NCBI GenBank assembly: GCA_026710545.1
Contig: JAPOQU010000041.1
Location: 1 to 44,730 of the forward strand
DNA length: 44,730 nt
Origin: Gammaproteobacteria bacterium
Lineage (GTDB): Bacteria; Pseudomonadota; Gammaproteobacteria; Eutrophobiales; Eutrophobiaceae
Direction: 5' to 3'
Position numbers and translations under genes: made by a program. Positions 40,726 through 44,730 of this stretch are shown here, one piece after another (position 1 is the first letter of the stretch; the number at the start of each line of letters is the position of its first letter). The notes below the pieces were generated by a model. The model was not told the origin of the DNA, made no database searches, and saw only the letters and a program-made list of their open reading frames with translations.

Positions 40726-43146
40726 ATGGCTGATGTTCCAAGTCGCGAAGTTAAAATTCGCGAAAAACTACGCCTCTGGAGAACCCTGTTCATCCACCGC
40801 TGGCACGCTCCGCAGACAATCGGCGAACTCCATGGACGGCCAAGTATCGGTATGCGGTTTGAGCATATCAACCACCGGGAGTCTCTGACTGAGTACATCT
40901 GGCGCTATGGCGCTTTCAGAGAAACCAAAGGGGGTACAAGCCGTGAGGATGTGTCTGACACACCCTCTAGAGCAAACGGCCTGCAAGCCATAATCAAGGA
41001 ACTGGACATTAATGCACCGGGGTTGTTAACAGAGGCCATAGAGTACGCAATAATCAAGTATGGCGACCCCGGCCAACCAGACGATGATGACCATAACCAA
41101 CCCCGTACACCCCAGTTAGTTGAACTGGCTTCTGAACATCCTGCCATCGCAGATTTTGCCGCAAAGTTGTACGAACTGCATCGTAATATGCTCTATTTTT
41201 ATGAGCAGATGCGTTACATCACAACGGATGAAGCCTTTAATTACGTGCAGGGAAAAATACCGATCCTTACTCCGCTTCGCCCTACCGACAACCAGGGAAC
41301 CGAGCAACACATCAGGTATGATCCCGTTTCCGTTGCCGGTGACCCCGTCTCAGCCCTCCGGGAGGTGTTCTCACAGAATATCTACAACGCGTTGTGCTGG
41401 CGTGCGCGGGCAGAATTGTTTGAGGTGATGGATGCAGCGACCGGAACAGGAAAGAATGGAATGTGGTCAATCGCGATCGTCAACAATGGGATAAAGAGGT
41501 TCTTCGTCACCGATGAGGCGCTGATAAAAACCCTGTCCAGCCTGAATGAACCGACATTCCCGTGGCCGATTCGCGTCATGGCAACGTTCAAGACTGCGGT
41601 ATCAACGATGATCACTGCCATGCCCATGTTCATCGTCAAGAATTTCTTTCGCGACACCCTGGCCGGTTTTGTTGCGGGCCGCTACTGGCAAATGCCATTC
41701 GTGAGTACGCTTAAAGGGTCAATGTCTGCGGCCCGTGACGTAGTAGAAGGCCACGACGAAGCAATGCGGGATTACCTGCTCCAAGGCGGATTTTATTCGG
41801 GGCTAGTGGAATCGGAAGTGCGCGTGGATTCCAGAGTTCACGGATTGACAGGGAGTCTGGAATTTCATAAGGCACAAGAGCGATTCAAGTACTTGGTACA
41901 TTTGTTCACCCGCCCTGCCTGGGTCGTCGAGGCTGGAACTCGCATCCACCAGTATCAACAGGCTCTTGCAGAAGGGGCAGAGAAGTATAATGCCATTCGT
42001 GCAGCCCGGATGGTGTCGTCGGATTTTGCCAATATCGGCGCATCCCGCAGGTGGCGAATGTACATTCATACGGTCCCTTTCATGAACGCGGCTATACAGG
42101 GGCTTGATCAGCTCTACCAGATATGTCGCCCGGAATACCGGAAAGACCCGGAAGAGTCCAAGTGGGGGACTGATCGCAAACAACACGTAAATAAGACGCT
42201 TCGCGCCGGCGCCTGTCTGGCGGGGATGGCAATTGCAGTATGGCTATGGAATGCCAGTGACGATGTCAGACTGACGCAATACCTGGATGAAACCGATTAC
42301 GAGAAAGCATCCTACCTGACACTTTACGATTTATACGATGATGCTGACGTACGCATTCCCGTTCCCTTCCAGATCGGCGCAGCCTTCATGAAGGTCCCTG
42401 AAATCATGATTGACCTGACTTCGGGCACGGAAACACTGGCCGGCGCTCGCTACGCATGGTCTTTGATTCACGGCAATCTGGCCATCAGCTGGTTGCCGGC
42501 GATCCTGCAACCTGTTTGGGAAGTGAAAACAAACAGGAATTTCTATGGCGCCCCGATCATTCCGGGTTATATGGCAAACTGGCCGGCAAAGTTCCAATTC
42601 TACAGCGGGTCAACTCCGGAACCGATGGTTCAACTGGGTCAGCTATTAAATGTTTCTCCTTTGCACATACAAACTTTCACGCGAAGTTGGACCGGACATC
42701 TGGGCAGGTTTGTTATCACCGCTATGAACGAACTAATGTGGGATACCGAGCTAAATGGAGAAAATCCATACGCAAGAACCCTCGGTCTGGCGACCGGAAT
42801 GGCAGCAATACGAGCGCCGAAATTCAAAACGCGAAGCCGTTGGACTGAACGGTTCTATGAAATGCTGTATGAAGCTGAAGCGATTGACAGAACCATCAAC
42901 AACTACGAGCGTCAGGGCAAATACGATGAAGCGGACCGGATGGAGGAGTTACATGAAGGCAAGCTTGACGAATTGACATGGTTGCGCCGGACTCGCCGCG
43001 ACCTCAGCGAAATCCGCGAGGAAATGGAATACATCACCTGGTCGGATATGGGTGCAGAAGACAAGCGCACGGAGATCAAGGAACTGCTTATTCTGAGGAA
43101 CGAGATAGTAAAAGAGTCGGTTCAGGACGCAGAGCCTTATTTCTGA
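40726..43146 (+). CDS. Phage polyvalent-protein-like (LPD38-type) protein
   Basis: An 806-aa protein. Residues 280-620 resemble the C-terminal part of very large phage and mobile-element polyvalent proteins (LPD38-like): MFIVKNFFRDTLAGFVAGRY at 301-320, a helical linker with RPAWVVEAGTRIHQY, then the diagnostic SSDFANIGASRRW (431-443) with VPFMNAAIQGLDQLYQ (450-465), a hydrophobic helix LAGMAIAVWLWN near 500, and RIPVPFQIGAAF. The N-terminal 280 residues are unique. The C-terminus is a charged coiled coil. In phages this module is part of proteins thought to be ejected into the host. At 806 aa it is far shorter than those, so it is a remnant or a stand-alone version. Assignment is from recalled family patterns. 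Confidence 0.65.
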   Translation: MADVPSREVKIREKLRLWRTLFIHRWHAPQTIGELHGRPSIGMRFEHINHRESLTEYIWRYGAFRETKGGTSREDVSDTPSRANGLQAIIKELDINAPGLLTEAIEYAIIKYGDPGQPDDDDHNQPRTPQLVELASEHPAIADFAAKLYELHRNMLYFYEQMRYITTDEAFNYVQGKIPILTPLRPTDNQGTEQHIRYDPVSVAGDPVSALREVFSQNIYNALCWRARAELFEVMDAATGTGKNGMWSIAIVNNGIKRFFVTDEALIKTLSSLNEPTFPWPIRVMATFKTAVSTMITAMPMFIVKNFFRDTLAGFVAGRYWQMPFVSTLKGSMSAARDVVEGHDEAMRDYLLQGGFYSGLVESEVRVDSRVHGLTGSLEFHKAQERFKYLVHLFTRPAWVVEAGTRIHQYQQALAEGAEKYNAIRAARMVSSDFANIGASRRWRMYIHTVPFMNAAIQGLDQLYQICRPEYRKDPEESKWGTDRKQHVNKTLRAGACLAGMAIAVWLWNASDDVRLTQYLDETDYEKASYLTLYDLYDDADVRIPVPFQIGAAFMKVPEIMIDLTSGTETLAGARYAWSLIHGNLAISWLPAILQPVWEVKTNRNFYGAPIIPGYMANWPAKFQFYSGSTPEPMVQLGQLLNVSPLHIQTFTRSWTGHLGRFVITAMNELMWDTELNGENPYARTLGLATGMAAIRAPKFKTRSRWTERFYEMLYEAEAIDRTINNYERQGKYDEADRMEELHEGKLDELTWLRRTRRDLSEIREEMEYITWSDMGAEDKRTEIKELLILRNEIVKESVQDAEPYF

Positions 43147-43269
43147 ATGGGATTTAAGCCGCTATTTTGAGGGAAACTGGCCATGTTTTGAGATTCAGTA
43201 CAAGAAGGATTCAAGGCATTTACTTTTTGAGAAACGTATCTGGCGGTGCTTGTGCATCATATTGCATTT

Positions 43270-43680
43270 CTATTTGTAGGAATGATCGGGCTGCCAAGAC
43301 CCGTAGAGATCCCAATATTCGCCAGACAATTTTTGAGCTTCGGCAATCTGCTCGGTTGTCATAACGGATGTAAGCGCGTTTTTAGCTTTTCTGGATTCTT
43401 CTTCCCCCTGGGCCGCGGCCAAGCTTATCCAAGCATAGCATTGCACATAATCAGTCGGGACACTCTCCCCTCTATAATACATGCCTCCTAGCGCGCGTTG
43501 CGCTGGACAATATCCCTGTTCAGCGGCTTTCCTGTACCAAGCCAAAGCCTTTGCGGTATCCTCTGGCACGCCATGACCATGGTGGTAACAGTTACCAAGC
43601 AAAAACTGTACCCCAGGTTTCTCGTCCTGTTCGGCAGCTTTTGACAGCCATAACAACATAATTCGTTTGATCATATCCAT
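43270..43680 (-). CDS. Sel1-repeat (SLR) protein, probably N-terminally truncated
   Basis: A 136-aa protein with two to three Sel1-like repeats: FLLGNCYHHGHGVPEDTAKALAWYRKAAEQG, AQRALGGMYYRGESVPTDYVQCYAWISLAAAQG. Sel1 proteins are helical solenoids that scaffold interactions, commonly in the periplasm. This one lacks a signal peptide, begins inside what looks like a repeat (WLSKAAEQ), and has an in-frame stop shortly upstream, so it is likely the tail of a longer ancestral gene. Convergent with the LPD38-like gene. Confidence 0.75.
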   Translation of the reverse strand: MDMIKRIMLLWLSKAAEQDEKPGVQFLLGNCYHHGHGVPEDTAKALAWYRKAAEQGYCPAQRALGGMYYRGESVPTDYVQCYAWISLAAAQGEEESRKAKNALTSVMTTEQIAEAQKLSGEYWDLYGSWQPDHSYK

Positions 43681-44488
43681 CCGATAGAAAGCTGAAACAG
43701 AAGGTTTTTAACCGTATTTTATGAGGAGAGTTGTAAAAAGTCCCGTTCAATGGTTGTGTTGTGAATATCGCAAATAACCTTTTCTCTCAAAACATTCCTG
43801 CTCAAGGGCAGGAATAAACTCAAATTTAACGTACCGAGGAAAATAAGACGAGAGAGCAAATTCCGTTTTGCACGGCAAGTTATATGGCCCGACATATACA
43901 CACCGTAGAGCAGACGGTATCAGCGCGGCCCACAGCAGGCGATAACATCACGGCAGGCTGAATAAGACAACCTCTTCTCTCAGGCAATGAAACGATAGCG
44001 GTCATAGAATGCTTAGCCAAGATTGTGTTTGTCTGTAATGAGGCGTTTATGGCGGTTATTGAACCGTATTGCGAGGGGGTGGACCTGTGTGCCCCGGTTG
44101 TTGATTGGGCCAGGTTGAACAGGATGAACCAGGCCAAACGCGCCAGCCGGTCCGTGCTCCTGCGGGATATGGTTAACCGCCTGGGCGGGAGGATGGAAAA
44201 GGACAAATACCGACAAATCGAACGACCGGATTCACCTTGTGGTATGTCATCCGAAAGACCACCGAATTATGCTGCCAGGGAACAACGCGTCCACAGTCGA
44301 TTACTGTTATTCACGAAGGGGTAAGCATACCCCTGTATTACATGCTGCGCATGAATACACAGACCCGGCCCGATTGGAAATCCCGGGCACAGCTGCCCAA
44401 ACTGGCTGCGCCCGTGCGGATGACCGCCCGTAACGTGTGGTTGTCCTTCGCTTCCGGCTACCCGTACCCCATATATGAGATATGCGGG
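43681..44488. other. About 800 bp with no confident gene
   Basis: Short overlapping frames occur on both strands. The best is a plus-strand frame from about ATG 44049 to 44324 (MAVIEPYCEGVDLCAPVVDWARL, then a basic helix), which has no family match and no clear RBS. Another plus frame to 44575 runs antisense to the better-looking minus-strand ORF at 44489. The segment may be decayed phage-like DNA. Confidence 0.45.
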
Positions 44489-44730
44489 CTAAAAAATCAG
44501 GTCGAAGAAGTGACCGTCCATTACCATATCGGCGGCGGCGCCCAGGTCGTCGGCCGATACGTCGTCGGGTACTGAACCCTGGGTGTGCACTGCATCCGGA
44601 AGGCGCTGAACCTCAGCCTCAGTGAGCTGATAAGAGTCCGAGTACACGTTGCCGTCCGAGTCCACGCTCCAGATCGTGGCGTCCGTGTCATCGATCATTA
44701 CCATATCGCCGCCGCCCTCGTACGGCTCAG
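44489..44730 (-). CDS. Acidic protein fragment, partial at window edge
   Basis: The minus-strand frame is open from the window edge (44730) to a stop at 44489, 80 codons, with a possible internal ATG at 44704. Sequence character is protein-like and strongly acidic (MIDDTDATIWSVDSDGNVYSDSYQLTEAEVQRLPDAV), ending ADMVMDGHFFDLIF. It may be the C-terminus of a larger gene to the right, or a 71-aa small protein from 44704. No family was recognised. Confidence 0.5.
   Translation of the reverse strand, partial: EPYEGGGDMVMIDDTDATIWSVDSDGNVYSDSYQLTEAEVQRLPDAVHTQGSVPDDVSADDLGAAADMVMDGHFFDLIF

Noticed and set aside
44237..44575. Plus-strand frame of 112 codons near the right edge
   Set aside because: Runs antisense to a more protein-like acidic frame on the minus strand and has no family match or RBS.
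1..44730. tRNA, rRNA or riboswitch
   Set aside because: No cloverleaf with a conserved T-arm, no rRNA-like stretch, and no FMN/TPP/SAM-riboswitch-like structured leader was recognised by eye, including upstream of the riboflavin kinase fusion and the ThDP gene. A covariance-model scan would be decisive.

Overview
The window reads as a chromosomal segment of a Gram-negative heterotroph, most likely a gammaproteobacterium. This is inferred from a TonB-dependent receptor, a TRAP-type periplasmic binding protein, a PQQ-dependent periplasmic dehydrogenase, a Tat-exported PhoD, Shine-Dalgarno-led genes, a moderately high GC content in most genes, and scattered GGGGTCRGA palindromes of the REP type. 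No rRNA, tRNA or CRISPR was seen, so the taxonomic call is soft.

Layout. (1) 1-2821 is defence-like: a partial DUF4062/ATP-binding protein that is open at the window edge, a mini-ORF resembling the C-terminus of a type I restriction HsdM, and a GC-poor PD-(D/E)XK-type protein. (2) 3019-12027 is mostly minus strand: an S33-family hydrolase, a quinoprotein dehydrogenase, an orphan TRAP binding protein, then (after a plus-strand tannase-family esterase) a secreted unknown, a small haem-copper-oxidase-like membrane protein and a ThDP-dependent acetolactate-synthase-like enzyme. (3) 12228-19814 holds two hydantoinase/oxoprolinase A+B pairs arranged tail to tail (A-B then B-A), meeting at a 20-bp-stem palindrome; a second tannase-family esterase follows. 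(4) 21801-23445 is a GC-poor insertion: about five 25-bp iterons and a Fic protein with an N-terminal AbiEi-like region. (5) 23561-29175 is a mixed metabolic stretch: an orphan 2Fe-2S subunit of the xanthine-dehydrogenase/isoquinoline-oxidoreductase type, a fusion of archaeal-type CTP-dependent riboflavin kinase with a HAD phosphatase, an NTF2-like protein, PhoD, a divergent archaeal-type S-adenosylhomocysteinase and an SDR. (6) 29260-39111 is an uptake and hydrolysis locus: an amidohydrolase and a TonB receptor on the minus strand, divergent from hyuA-hyuB-[263-bp MITE]-hyuB. (7) 39439-44730 is accessory: a degenerate PLD-like protein, an 806-aa protein resembling phage polyvalent (LPD38-type) proteins, a Sel1 fragment and a partial ORF at the edge.

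How it may work together: esterases, an amidohydrolase, three ATP-dependent cyclic-amide hydrolase/carboxylase-type systems, a receptor and a periplasmic binding protein suggest import and opening of ester- or lactam/hydantoin-like compounds. The substrate is not readable from the sequence. A near-identical GTATAC-centred motif upstream of the TRAP/tannase divergent promoter and of the ThDP enzyme suggests one regulator controls part of region 2. The most unusual single gene is the riboflavin kinase-HAD fusion at 24027-25064.
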